From: Hypomyces perniciosus
Taxonomy: Eukaryota > Ascomycota > Sordariomycetes > Hypocreales > Hypocreaceae
Length of the DNA: 64,000 bases
Assembly (NCBI GenBank): GCA_008477525.1
Contig: SPDT01000007.1
Location: forward strand, 1,736,001 to 1,800,000
Direction of reading: 5' to 3'
In this document: piece after piece, positions 1-12,400 of the stretch
How the letters are laid out: every line of letters starts with the position of its first letter
How positions within the stretch are numbered: position 1 is the first letter of the stretch
Translations under genes and position numbers: made by a program
The notes under the pieces: model-generated
Databases searched by the model: none
What the model saw: only the letters and a program-made list of their open reading frames with translations
Told to the model about the DNA's origin: nothing

Positions 1-1
1 A

Positions 2-2605
2 TCAACGGAACCCACTTGCGAGCCAGACAAGGCCCATCTGCGTTACATAGGGCAACATCTCCTCCTGCCATCCCAGTGCATTCCATCGACCCAAGTCTCG
101 CGGTTCAGGGCTGCGTAAGCCTGCCCGAATCATCTCAGAATCAGGGACTCTGCCGGCAAGCACGGCCTCCAAAGCCCGGTGACGCCGCGCTTCACGCTCA
201 TCAACCGCAGCCTTAATGATGCGGTAGCGGATTCAGCATTTGCCCAGCCATTGACATTGCCCGATCCAGAGGACTCAAGAATCATCTTGAGCTGAGTGAA
301 GGGAATGTCGAGGAGAATGCGAGCCAGAATCGTGTATGATACTGGTTGAGCTTGGCGCGTAGCTTTGGGTGTCTCCGTTACCGATCCGTTCTTACCCTCG
401 GTAAAAGACATGTCGCCAAACTGAATGCCGCTGAGCTTTTGAGGGCGTCGTCCCCTACCCAGCTGCACAGAGGATGCTTCAATGGGTGCTGGCACAACTG
501 CCTTGGCTACAGTTGGTGTTTGCATTGAAGGCAATGGAGGGTGAGCGGGCAGTCTTGCGTACGACAGAGGCTCCGCTGCCTCGTTGTCGAGGTTGAAGTG
601 AGAGGGGAAGTTATGGACGATGAAAGTGACGATAGCATTGAGCAGAATGCCGGATCCTTCACCATATTTGTGCGCCTCGTGGGTACCCTTATCGCTATAC
701 CCATCCAATGCAAACTCTAGAGCTCGCTCTAGTGTCTGCCAACCCAAAAGATGGGTCGCCACTTCACAGCCACGTCGAATGACAGCGCTCCAATCGAGTA
801 GATGGCCAGCAGCAGCATACGAGATGGCAAAGTCGAATTGGTCGTTGACTGATCCAGCGTCAGTCACGTCACCCGACTCCATGCCATTACGTCGCGGGGG
901 GGCGTGCAGAAGCGGTAGGCCATAAAGACGCTGCACAGCCATGTAGAACGAGTCCGAGCGAATCCATTTACTTTCAGTTTCCAGAAGAAGAGTCTGCAGA
1001 GAGGTAGGAGACGCCTGGAATGCCTGCTTCCGCAGAAGGTTGAAGAGCTGGAAACTGCGGGCGAAGATGAAGCGATGGCCAGGGATCCGAACTGGCGCCG
1101 CTCTATCGTCAGTGTATCGAAGTTCCAGCGTACAATCAGCAAGCTCCGGAGAAGCAAACTGCTGCTGCAGATATCCAAGAAGGCCATCGGCATTGTCACC
1201 AGGAGACATCATGTGAGGGGGGAGGCCCGGGTTGGGCATCATCAGCGGGTACTCTGGGGGCCCAAACATCCTACCCTGATGGTTCTGGACTTGAACATCG
1301 TCACCAGGTCCAGCAGTGCCATTACGAAGAGCTCCAGGCGGATACTGGTTATACATGCCGCCATCTTCAGCATGAGCTGATGATTGAGAGTCGTGGAAGC
1401 TGTGCGGAGTCGACGGCCCAAGTGTATTGCCAAAGGGAGGGTATGAGTCCATCGGTCCATACGCCACCGCAGGTCTGCCATAGTTGTCGAAGCTTGTAAC
1501 CGGCATCATCTCTGCACCGTATGGCATCATCGGAGGAAATCCGCTCCCGCTATGATGCACCATGTGAGGTGGACGTCCATCAGGAACCGGCATTCCAGGG
1601 GGCGGAGCGATGCCTCCAGAGTGTGGAGGTGCGGGCGACGAGCTTTGCGAGTCATGGAAGGCACCGAAATGGACGCTGCCATTGCTCGGGTGTGCCTGGT
1701 GCATATGAGGGGGGCCATTTGGCATGGGCGGCCTGTGACCTCGAGACATATCCCCATTCGCCATGATGCCCATCGGCCGGTTCGCAGGCTGGAACGGCGG
1801 AGGCATCTGATATCGTGTCGGGGATCTCGATGGAGGTGGTTGAGACAAGACAAGCTGTGTAGAGGGATGTTGCACTAAAAAATCATACTCATCAACACGA
1901 TGTACCACTCAGATTTCAACAGTGTGGAAGCTCACTTGATTTTCGGCTGGGGCTCGCTCTTGGCAGCAGCGGCAGCGGCAGCGGCAGCAGCATCAGTGCC
2001 GTGAAATTTTGTCGGTGACTCGGTGGGAGGTTCAGGGATAGCTTGCGGAGCTGGGTCCTCAGTCCTGGACAATCCAACAGCTCCAACAGGAGTGATCCCA
2101 GTATGGTTAGCAGTAGCTTGGCTGCCAGCTACAGTGGGCCCGTTGGTGGTGAGTAAAGGTTCGATGGAACCGACAACTACAAAATCCCCCGCCTTGGTCA
2201 GTCATCAACTTTGCCCACGAGTGAACGAGGTACTTCTCAAGTCGCTAAATATGCACATGCATGTGGCTTACCATCAATCTGCTGGGAGCTCGTATCCGCA
2301 CTATTGACGTGATTCGATTCTGGTCCGTTTGCCAGTAGTGACTCAGTAGCATGGGGTGTTGCCTCAGTGAAAACAGGTGAGGCTCGTTCCGTGTTGTCCG
2401 CACTGACTTCCCGGGCGCCGTGGGAATTGTGCATGTTGTCTTTGGGCTCGATGGTGGTCGGGACTTGGGCCGCTGCGGGAGCTGTTGCTGCAGCTGCTGC
2501 CGCCTGACGCTTCACGTACGGCAGCGGAATGGCGGGCATAACGGTTTTGGGGGCCTGTTTTGCAGGCTTGCGAGGCCTCGCAGATCTAGCATTAACGGAG
2601 GCCAT
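2..2605 (-). CDS. BTB-like fungal protein, about 799 aa, with an apparent 1-nt frameshift near its 3' end
   Basis: Start is the ATG at 2605 (MASVNARS). Phase-consistent exons are 2605-2272, 2176-1936 and about 1825-2; the second intron's acceptor near 1826 is the least certain. The N-terminal third is low complexity: a poly-Ala run from a GCA repeat at 1971-1995, then a Pro/Met/His/Gly-rich stretch. A folded region follows, with a BTB/POZ-like segment (DCTLELRYTDD...IPGHRF) that I recognise as a conserved fungal family without a known role. Near 227-230 the reading frame switches: the upstream frame stops at 130, while the -1 frame gives a well-formed tail (RYRIIKAAVDERE...LVWLASGFR) ending in TGA at 2-4. 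Adding one base makes the total exactly 800 codons. Function unknown; BTB proteins usually mediate protein-protein contacts. The family call is from memory of similar sequences, not a search. Confidence 0.75.
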
Positions 2606-3747
2606 CTCGTCGATTCGATGTCGATATCGATAGCAGTCGCGGTCGAAGTCGCAATCGCAGGGCAAGGGCCGTGAGCCTGATCAAAATCCGGAGGTCGGCG
2701 AGGGGCAGGGGGAGGCCTGAAGATTCCGATCGCCCGCGCGCCAGGCCTGGATGACGATGCTGGAGATCTTGGCAAGAGGCATGAGTTCAGTCATGAGAGA
2801 CTGCACCCGGTCAATGCCAGAAAACGTCGCCTTGGGGGCGGAGCAGATGGCGGACGTCGGTTGTGTTTGGCGTGGAGGGGAGGAGTTGGAAGAGGAGTTG
2901 TTCACCTCCCACTTGACTTGGCAGCTGGCATTGCGGTGATGACACAGAAAACCGGGCCAGCACAAGCAATTTTTTTTCCCCATTGAAACAGTCGATCCCC
3001 GCAAGCTGCAGCCTCTCCCACTTGGCGCTAGCAGGAGCAAACAACTGTCGGCTGAATGTCGGAAACAAACACAACTCAACGCCTATCGTTCATCAAACGG
3101 CAAACGGCTGCATGCCATTTACGTGCTACTGCTTCATACATACTAGTATTAACGTTAAACCCGCATGTATTAATGTCAATCGTCGGCCAATCTCTATTTT
3201 AGTTCCTATTGGGATCCATGAACTTCGTACTTTAATTTGCAATTTTATGGGTGGCTTCTCCTCACAGTGCAATGAGGAGAGGTGGTGGTCTCATCTCACC
3301 TGTGATACCACACCTTTTTCTACCTGGGCCTATATTACCCTACATTCTGAGTAATAAATAATATCAAATCGACAAACATTGTACTAGTAATAAAAGCAGA
3401 AGTACCCGCGTCTTGTACTTTTTGTCCGGCCTTCTTGGCGGTGGATGCATGTTTGTTTAGATGGATGATATATTCCGAACTTCGTACAAATTCAAACATG
3501 GCAATACCTTCAGTCACATAGTAATTCCAGGCAATGCTGGCAACATCGACGATTACAATCCATTCCACCAGTAAACCAACCGAACTATCGTGTATACCCG
3601 AAAAAACGCCATACCATACATACACATACTCAAAACGCTAATCTTTGATTTGTTCCATCTGCCATTGAGTTTGGCCCGCACCTTTATCATCCGTTTCGCT
3701 GTTCTAAGAGGTGTTGGAACCATGGCTGAAACCCATGTCCTCGATCA
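2606..3747. other. intergenic, no gene seen
   Basis: Upstream leader of the BTB-like gene and downstream region of UBC6. The open frames here are short, start at non-ATG codons or have no recognisable content. The segment from about 3120 to 3700 is AT-rich. Confidence 0.6.
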
Positions 3748-4664
3748 TTACGCGAAACTCCCCTCGCCGCTCACCAGTCTCGCGATGAGCACATAGATGA
3801 AAATCGCAGCTCCCGCAACAAGAAGCTTGTTACGGTAAAGCCAACCACGCCCGGCATCCCGCTGCTGAACAACAGCATCTACTACAGCCTGGGTCTGGTG
3901 TCCACTAGACGCAGCGATGCCCAGTTGAGGTCCGCATGAGGAGCCGTTCTCATCCGCCCGGCTGCCCGTTGCTGCATCTATTTTGTTTTTCTTAATCCAC
4001 TCCCAATTCTCAAGGTCGACCTCTGGCCATTCGGCACGAAATTTGGCCCCGCCATCGCCTGCCTTGACATTACCCTTTGTTGCGACATTGCCTTTGGCCT
4101 GTGAGCCACCACCAGTAGAGTTCCACCAGCGCGATCGCGAGGCAAGGTATTTCCGCTCGGTGGCGCTGGTCGAAACTGAGCCGGTGGTCATCTCGTCACT
4201 CGTCATGAAGGATAGCAGGCCGATCAGGATGGTCGAGACTTCCCACGCCGGGTTGAACGATTTTGGATGGAAGTCTGATATAGAAAGACAGAGTCTTGTG
4301 GATGGCTGGAATCGTCCGGATGGGGTGTGCATTCGAATGGCTGGCGGCGCAAACGGATAGTTCGGGGGGAATATCAACGTTCCCCAGTATTGTCCTCCAT
4401 GATAAGGCGTATCTTCCGGTCCAGTGATTATATAGTGCCACCTAGAGATTGAAATTAGTGCAATGGTCGGGTTGTCAGTGTTGATCGTAACGCACTCAAG
4501 AATATTAGACTCGGAGGGGTGGGCAGTGATGTACGGAGGCGGATTCTCGGAGATGGACTTGTATTCGCGCGTTAACTAGCCATGGCTGTCAGTGATTTCG
4601 GTTGAATCAAAGGCCTATACACAAGGTGAAGGCGTACCCGCTTGTGTGCTGCTTTGCTGGCCAT
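3748..4664 (-). CDS. ubc6: UBC6-type tail-anchored ubiquitin-conjugating enzyme E2 (266 aa)
   Basis: Three exons, 4664-4638, 4575-4496 and 4441-3748, sum to 801 nt. The start MASKAAHKR is followed by LTREYKSISENPPPYI, as in other Ubc6 proteins. The UBC fold is visible: WHYIITGP, then FPPNYPFAPPAIRMHTP, then the active-site cysteine in TRLCLSISDFHP, which matches the Ubc6 subgroup. A linker leads to a C-terminal hydrophobic anchor (LLVAGAAIFIYVLIARLV) close to the stop, so the enzyme should sit on the cytosolic face of the ER. Known family role: E2 for ER-associated degradation with Doa10-type ligases. It is divergent from SAM50 across a 510-bp shared upstream region. Identity is well supported by motif order, length and tail anchor. 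Confidence 0.95.
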
Positions 4665-5174
4665 TGCCTCGGCGGTTTGGAAATGGTGACGATGCTACAG
4701 GGGGGATGATCGGAGGGCGGAATAGTCGCGTGCGTGGATCCTTCAAGTCGAACAGCCGCCCTGTTCCACAGAATGAAAAAATACGACTCCAAGTGGAGGA
4801 AGATGCAGACGCTAGAATGGCGTTTCGGATGAAGATGGATAATACTAGATGCAAATGGCTTGTTTGGCAGATGTAGGTTCAGGAAGGGCAACGGTGGATA
4901 GAGTGGCTTAGGCGGGAGTCACTGGAGAGTTTGGCTTGCGTCAGGGTTACGAGGTTAATACTCCGTACTCGTACTCGGTGTTTCGCACGCTTCCGGCACC
5001 TGGCACCTGACACCAGCCACGTGGCTCATGCTTACCTACCCCTGTGCTTGAGCCACAGCTACGTGATACCTTGGGCGAACTTCCGCAACGAGCCGATCAG
5101 GTTAGATCTCCCGACGACAATCGAATGCTCTGAGATTTGTCGCAAGCATACCGCAGGGTTACAAAGGCGGGACA
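4665..5174. promoter_or_regulatory. shared upstream region of divergent ubc6 and sam50
   Basis: 510 bp separate the two start codons. The segment contains the TACTCCGTA-type palindrome at about 4962-4971. No open frame of note. That both genes use it as promoter is inferred from orientation only. Confidence 0.5.
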
Positions 5175-6904
5175 ATGGCGCCAAACACAGAATCCCCTGG
5201 GCGGCCAGTAAGTGCTTCCTATAGCAACATGTGTACACGGATTGCAGCATCTGACTCTCAAAGCCCGCAAGCCTCAGCAAACTGCATGGAGATACCCAGG
5301 ACGTGCTGCAGGATGCCAGAGCAAGACCGGAATTTCAGAGTGCCGAGGATGAAGCTAAGGAGCAAAGGATAGCACAACTGGTACCGTCGAATTTGCCTCA
5401 CGAGGATTGACATCCCTACTGACCCTGCGGCAAGATGGTGGACCAGATGTCCATGCCCATGACGGTCAACGAAGTATCAGTAACTGGGGTCAAAAACATT
5501 CGACGAGGATTTCTCGACCCAATATTCAATCCTTTGCTTAGCGATAGCAAGGACCCGCCATATACTGTGGGCGATGTGCTATCAAGACTGCAGGAGGCGA
5601 GCACAAAGCTCAGCGGATTGCGTAGGTTTCCAATCAACATGCGGGGGATCAATTACACACTAACTGGACCAGAAATACTGAGAGAGCCTCCGCAGGTTTA
5701 CCTATCCCAGTCACAACAAACCGACCCTTCGACAAGCCCTACTGATGTTGACATCTCCGTTGGACTTCGTGAACTCCCTCGCTTCAAGCTCCAAACTGGC
5801 ACAGACGTTGGAAACGGCGAGGGGTCCGCGTACGGGTCTCTGCTCTGGCGTAACATGTTTGGTGGAGCTGAGATGCTCACCTTGAATGCTAAATCGGGAA
5901 CTCGTACGCGGTCTGCGTATAGTGCGAACCTGAGTGCCCCTGTGATAAGCAACCCGGACATGCGCATCTCTCTGGAGGGATTGTCATCAGCAGCGGAAAA
6001 GCCCTGGGCATCACATGAGGAGGTCCTCAAAAGCGGATCTGTACGGTTCTCCTGGCTCAACATTGAACGAGATACGCACTCTGTCGAATATTCTGGCGCA
6101 TGGCGACAAATAACGGGTCTTGCGGGAAACGCAAGTCCTACGATCAGGCAAGACGCGGGTGACAGCATTAAGAGTGCTATTAAGCACACGTTCTACAGGG
6201 AGAGGCGTGATAACCCGCAGCTTCCACAAAGCGGCTACATGGTCCGGACGGGATTAGAACTCGCTGGTGTTGGACCCCTTGGTGGTGACGTGGCCTTCTC
6301 CAAAAGCGAGCTTGAGTTGGGTGGTGCTGTCCCTGTTCCTTTGCCTGGAATCAAGGAGCGAACGGGAATCTCTATTGGTGCAGGAATGAGAATGGGCATG
6401 CTTTGGCCACTCCCCCTGGGATACGATTTTGGAGGCAAGGCCCTCCCAAGCCGTCTGAATGACCGGTTTTTGCTGGGTGGCCCGACGGACATTCGTGGCT
6501 TCCAGCTTGGCGGATTGGGGCCTCATGACGGTAAGGATTCTGTTGGTGGAGATGTGTTTGCTGCTGGCAGCGTCAACATGCTTCTGCCATTACCCTACAA
6601 AGGACCCGACTCTGGCCTCCGATTCCAGGTCTTTGCCAACGGTGGCGGCCTAGTAGCGCTGAAGGGCAGCGGCAAGTCCCGTGATACGTCCCAAGGTCTA
6701 GATGTAAGGACGATCCGGCAAGGCATGGCCAGTGCCGTGGGGGGTCTGGTGACCAGTGTCCCGAGCATGACGGCCGGCGTGGGGTTGGTTTATGCTCACC
6801 CTGTTGCCAGGTTTGAGCTCAACTTTAGCTTACCGCTGGTGATGAGGAGAGGGGAATTGGGGACTAAAGGACTCCAGTTGGGAGTAGGAATCAACTTTCT
6901 GTAG
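5175..6904 (+). CDS. sam50: SAM50/Tob55, mitochondrial outer-membrane beta-barrel assembly (Omp85 family, 539 aa)
   Basis: Proposed exons are 5175-5207, 5264-5380 and 5435-6904, all phase 0. The second intron contains a CTGAC branch-like site 10 nt before its AAG acceptor; the first acceptor (CAAAG) is less usual. After a short charged N-terminus comes a single POTRA-like segment (about residues 60-150: VNEVSVTGVKNIRRGFLDPIF), then a long beta-barrel. The Omp85 lid-loop motif IRGF is present in GGPTDIRGFQLGGLGP, and the protein ends in an alternating hydrophobic strand with terminal Leu (LQLGVGINFL), as expected for the final barrel strand. Known role: core of the SAM complex that inserts barrel proteins such as Tom40 and porin. 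The third exon is certain; the first two small exons are my inference. Confidence 0.9.
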
Positions 6905-9492
6905 ATGCCTAGGCCTTCAAAAAAAAGTTACGACAGATGGATGTATGGGGGGTTGTGGAGTTGTTCTATTTTGCGTTGTCGACATGCTGCATGATATTGA
7001 TCATCATCTTCAAGATGATTCCGGGTATCCCGCGTATTATTTGGGTTTACCGAAGGACTCACCTCCCATTCGCCAGTTCACTCATGTAAGCGTGCACCAA
7101 CCCAAGGCCAGTTCGGGCACTGCATGGATACCTATTGAAGGATGACACACACTGCCTCTCGCTTACATCGTACATGCCTACATGTTTTATCGCAGCCCAA
7201 CCCTGGTGATCTTTTCCCACGTTCAATTGGTAGCCTTTTGGTTGCCGTCATGGGTAGCCAATTCTAGGGAAATTTCGGTGAGCTACGGCTGGCTGCACAT
7301 TTGTGCGTCCTTGATGTATTTACTCCTACTACTAAACGGAATATTACGCTGCCGTCATGTGGGACAGACCCATCGTAAGGCATATGTCATATGACGGAAA
7401 GGCTCAAGCATCTCCTGCCTTAGCATTTGGGGCTGATGTGTGTCAGGGATTCAGGACTGTTGCGTCATTTCGACACATATTGAGTTCTGACAATTAAGTC
7501 CAGCCGGCCGGACCACTAGACGAATCGGGATGCTCAAAAACCCCGAGGCTGCGATTGATAGGGGTAGATTTTGCGGACTTGGCGGATTAAGGACCGGATT
7601 GGCGGGATGCCAAATTTGCCCATTTACTATGAAGTACGAAGTACGAGCAGCACATAATACTAGTAGTAGTGCTTCGTAGTTCTCCGTAGTGTGTACTTAG
7701 TAGTAAAGCTGCTGGTGGCAATAAGGTTGTGACCGGCCTTGACGAAATTGAAGACAAAGGGCAAAATCTTTCATGGCACGGACCACACGGTTGCGAATAC
7801 GGATTGGTGTTGTTGCTATGTTAGGTACAGTGTCTCAATAAGTGGGATCTTGCAGATCATTGTCTTGGCTGCGACGGTTGCCTCTGTATTAATCGAAATA
7901 TCAGACAGCATCTACGGAGTATGCAGTTATTGTTTTTTCAGAGCGCCTTCACGCCTTCTTGTTTGCTGTTACTACCTAGTAGTATTAATAATCGGCATCT
8001 TAATATGGGAAAAGACATGGGCCGGAGCCGATCGAGCACCAATGTCATGGGTGATGCGTTTGTGCTTGATCTCGACAGGAGTCTTAAATCTTAACGAACC
8101 ATGAACCCAGCGGTCAAGCAGGAGCATGATGATTTATTGTCAGCGGCATGAATCTGCCATCATCATAAGGCTGCCACTGTTTTTTTTCTTCCAGTGCGGA
8201 GTACACTATCGTAGTACTATTAGTTTAGCTCCTTACCTTATTCTGGGTATGTACTCCGTATACTAATACTATTAGTATCATGTCCGCCGGCCCCTAAATA
8301 TCGAATACGCGTATAAGATGAGGAGCGGAGAGACGACGTGGCGATTGCTTGCGGAGTGCGAAGTACATATTGCCGCATTCCTACGGAGGCCGCGCGCCAT
8401 CCGGCGAAGCGGATAACAAAACCAGAAGGGATATGCCTTGAAACTCCGGCATATCAAGCTCAGAAATAACCAGAAAGCCTATATATATATATGCTACAAC
8501 AGGTTAGCTAGTGTATCGTTTGTACGGAGTACAGTGCAAATGCTCTTGGTACCTATGTATTAAATATAAAGTTAAGAGCCATCACGGAAATAATTCTAGG
8601 TACGTATTAAGAATTTTTAAGTTACGGCGCACTACTGCCAATAGTAGTACTATGATTATTATAACCGAATAGTAATACGGTTTGTTCGTAAGCAACTTTG
8701 AAACGACTAAGTATTGCCCTACCACGTACGAAGTACATTACGAGTATGCATCGTAACTCCACTGTAGCCCACTGTTGGTCCCTCAGCCCTAGAGACTTCT
8801 GGGCGTTTGATCGGAACACTTTTGGCGCCTCAGCTTATGCTTCGGGGGCACGGAATTCGCGAGACACAATGTCCGAGCCAGCGGTCGATGCTCTGTCTCA
8901 TCCGCCATGTGGCGGGTAGCCCAACGCCCACATAGGTAAGTTATGTACTCGTAGTACTAGGTATGGTAGTAGTGGTGGTGGTGGTATTAGTAGTACTCCG
9001 TGCTCCGTAGTTGACTCACAAACGCTTCGGCGGTGCTCCGTCTGCCTGCCTTCCGGATCTGAAAGAATCTCTGGGCTCTGCGTGTGCAATTTCCTTTTTC
9101 CTAGCGCGGGGAGTCGGGTTGTTCAAACACCCCGACAAGGCTCGGATCCATTAGGCCTTCGGCGGAAACTAAAAGTAGTACCCTCCAAAGCAGGCATCAG
9201 GATCTTCTTTTATTAGGACCCTGTGCCTTTTCCTCCCAACTAATTATCCTCAGTTTCTTTCTCCAGTCTCTCATTGTTTTAATCTACTGGTTTTTTCAAG
9301 AAGAAGGCTTTTGCCTTTATGCCCTGTCGGGGAACCTTCTGTCACTAATAATTCTGGACCGAAACGGACACGAGACTAAAGAACTTAGACGCCCAGGAAC
9401 CTCCACACAATCAGCAGCAGCGGCTGTTTACGCTGTAAACGTATTGGATCGCGGGAGAATTCGAACGCTTTATACATACTGTTTCGCCGATC
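6905..9492. other. 2.6-kb gene-poor gap upstream of the ABC transporter
   Basis: No supported gene. It is AT-rich with several copies of TACTCCGTA/TACGGAGTA and TACTTCGTA-type palindromes (near 8250, 8522, 8733) and a TAG/GTG microsatellite at about 8950-9000. From about 9200 the DNA becomes pyrimidine-rich, which is typical of fungal transcription-start regions, so the last 250-300 bp probably hold the ABC transporter promoter and leader. Confidence 0.55.
8945..9012. repeat. TAG/GTG trinucleotide-rich microsatellite
   Basis: A run of imperfect TAG and GTG triplets ends in a CTCCGTG-CTCCGTAG pair, similar to the TACTCCGTA palindrome seen elsewhere. Confidence 0.6.
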
Positions 9493-12400
9493 ATGGCGAC
9501 GTCTCTAAGCAAAGGCGCCGGCAACGACGCCACGGCCGCCAGACCAGACGTTGCGCCCACCCGAACGCCACATTACGAAGCGGCTGAGACTAAAGAGACT
9601 TCCATCAGCGATGACATAGGGGGCTCTTCTGCTATTACTCTGGGTGGTGAGAATGAGGAAGATGAGGTCGCTGAGATGCAGCGCCGCTCCTCGGTTGTTC
9701 AGGCTCTCGCCCGATCCTACTCGCGTGCCTCCAAGGCTCCTGGTGGAAATCCATTTATGGCTGGAGAGGACTCGCCTCTTAATCCCAGCTCTCCAAATTT
9801 CAGCGGCAAGGAATGGGCCAAGGCGGTGGTAGAGTTGGTGACACAAGACGGACGCTCGTTCCGCTCCTCCGGTATCTGCTTCCAGAACCTCAATGTCTAC
9901 GGCTACGGCGAATCCACCGACTACCAGAAAGATGTCGCCAACGTCTGGCTGTCGCTCGCTGGCTGGATGCGCGGATTCGTCGCCTCCAACCGCCAGCGCA
10001 TCGACATTCTGCGCCAATTCGATGGCATTGTCCGCAAGGGTGAGATGCTTGTTGTATTGGGCCCGCCCGGATCCGGCTGCTCGACCTTCCTCAAATCAAT
10101 TGCAGGCGAGATGAATGGTATTTACGTCGACGATGGATCGTATTTCAACTATCAAGGTATGGAATGCAAATGGAATTCTCGGAAGCTTCTGTGGTACGGA
10201 ATTTGCCGTGTTTCCTCAGATCTGATCTGCATCTGCATCTAATCTTTTGGGTCACGGCAAATTCCGCCCCCACAGTTGTCTTTCATCACCAAATCTTACA
10301 ATACTTACAATATGCTAACACTATTTGTGCACAGGTGTATCTGCTAAAGAAATGCACTCGCATCACCGAGGCGAAGCCATTTACACCGCCGAGGTTGACG
10401 TCCACTTCCCCCAATTGAGTGTTGGTGATACCCTCACTTTCGCCGCCAGGGCTCGACAGCCTCGCAACCTGCCCGAGGGCCTCAGTCGAAATGAATTCGC
10501 CGCCCATCTCCGAGATGTTGTCATGGCCATGTTTGGCATCTCTCACACTGTCAATACTCGTGTCGGTAACGAGTACATCCGAGGAGTCTCAGGTGGTGAG
10601 CGAAAGCGCGTTACCATTTCTGAGGCTGCCTTGTCTGGTGCCCCATTGCAGTGCTGGGACAACTCCACACGAGGTCTCGATTCTGCCAACGCCATAGAAT
10701 TCTGCAAGACCCTGCGTCTGCAGACCGAGTTGTTCAACAGCACTGCCTGTGTTTCCATCTACCAGGCACCTCAGAGCGCCTACGACCTGTTTGACAAGGT
10801 CGCCGTGCTGTACGAGGGACATCAGATCTTCTTTGGCCGTGCCGATGCCGCTAAGCAGTACTTCATCAATCTCGGCTTCGAGTGCCCTCCCCGTCAGACC
10901 ACCCCTGATTTCCTTACCTCCATGACTTCGACCCTCGAGCGGGTTGTCCGGCCCGGCTTTGAGGGCAAGGCGCCGCGAACCGCCGAGGAGTTCGCCGCTG
11001 CTTGGAAGAACAGCCCCGAGTATAAGGCTCTTCATATCGAAATCGAAGAGTACAAGCTCTCTCACCCCATCGGCGGCCCCGACGCCGATGCTTTCCGCGC
11101 CTCTAAGCGCGAGCAACAGGCCAAAGGCCAGCGCAAGAAGTCGCCATATACTCTATCATACAGCCAGCAGGTTCAGCTTTGCCTGTGGCGTGGCGTGAAG
11201 AGATTGTTTGGAGACCCCAGTCTGACTGTCGGTTCTCTTATCGGAAATTTCGTCATGGCTCTTATCATCGGCAGTGTCTTCTATAATCTTCAGGATAATT
11301 CTTCAAGCTTCTTCCAGCGCGGTGCCCTGCTCTTCTGGGCTTGTTTGATGAATGCCTTTTCTAGTGCTCTCGAGGTAAGCTTTGTGAACTTCTCTCCTAG
11401 CCTGATATAGCTGTGCTAACCTGATGGCTAGATTTTGACTCTGTATTCTCAACGTCCCATTGTGGAGAAGCACGCTCGATATGCCCTGTATCATCCTTCG
11501 GCGGAAGCAGTCGCATCCATGCTTGTTGATATGCCGTATAAGTTGGTAAACGCAGTCATATTGAACGTTACGGTTTACTTCATGACCAATCTTCGGAGGG
11601 AACCTGGAGCATTCTTCTTCTTCTTGCTCATCTCCATTGCCACGCTCTTCGTCATGTCAATGATCTTCCGAACGATTGGTTCCGCGTCTCGAACCTTGTT
11701 CCAGGCCTTGGTCCCTGCTGCGCTGATCATTCTTGCTCTGATCACCTTCACCGGTTTTGTCATCCCAGTGAACTACATGCTGGGCTGGTGTCGCTGGTTA
11801 AACTACATCGATCCTCTGGCTTACGCATTCGAGGCTCTCATGGTCAACGAGTTCCACGGCCGGGAGTTCATTTGCACTGACTTCGTCCCGTCTAAGCTAT
11901 TCTCCGAGTACAGGAATGTCGGAGTAGCCAACCAAGTTTGTACCAGTGTCGGTTCCGTCTCAGGCCGACCCTACGTCAACGGTGATGCGTACACACTGTC
12001 TGCTTTTGGGTACGTATGGGAGAACCGCTGGCGAAATTTTGGCATTGTCGTGGCTTTCATCGTCTTCTTCTGTATCACATATTTGATCGCCGCCGAGCTT
12101 GTGTTGGAAAAGAAGTCCAAGGGTGAGGTTCTTGTTTACCGACGCGGTCACAAACCCGCTGCCGCCGTGCACGCTGAGAAGAAGCGCTACGACCCTGAGG
12201 CTGCCATGGCCAACATTGGACCTGTCCTCACGGCTGAGAGAACCAAGGAAGGTGTGCTCATGCAGCAGACTTCAGTTTTCCAGTGGCATGATGTTTGCTA
12301 TGATGTCAAGATCAAGAATGATACGCGACGTATTTTGGATCATGTTGATGGATGGGTCAAACCCGGCACGCTGACTGCCCTTATGGGTGTATCTGGTGCC

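Noticed and set aside
7739..8104. 121-codon hydrophobic plus-strand frame
   Set aside because: Begins with TTG, lies in AT-rich DNA where hydrophobic codons arise by chance, and lacks upstream gene signals.
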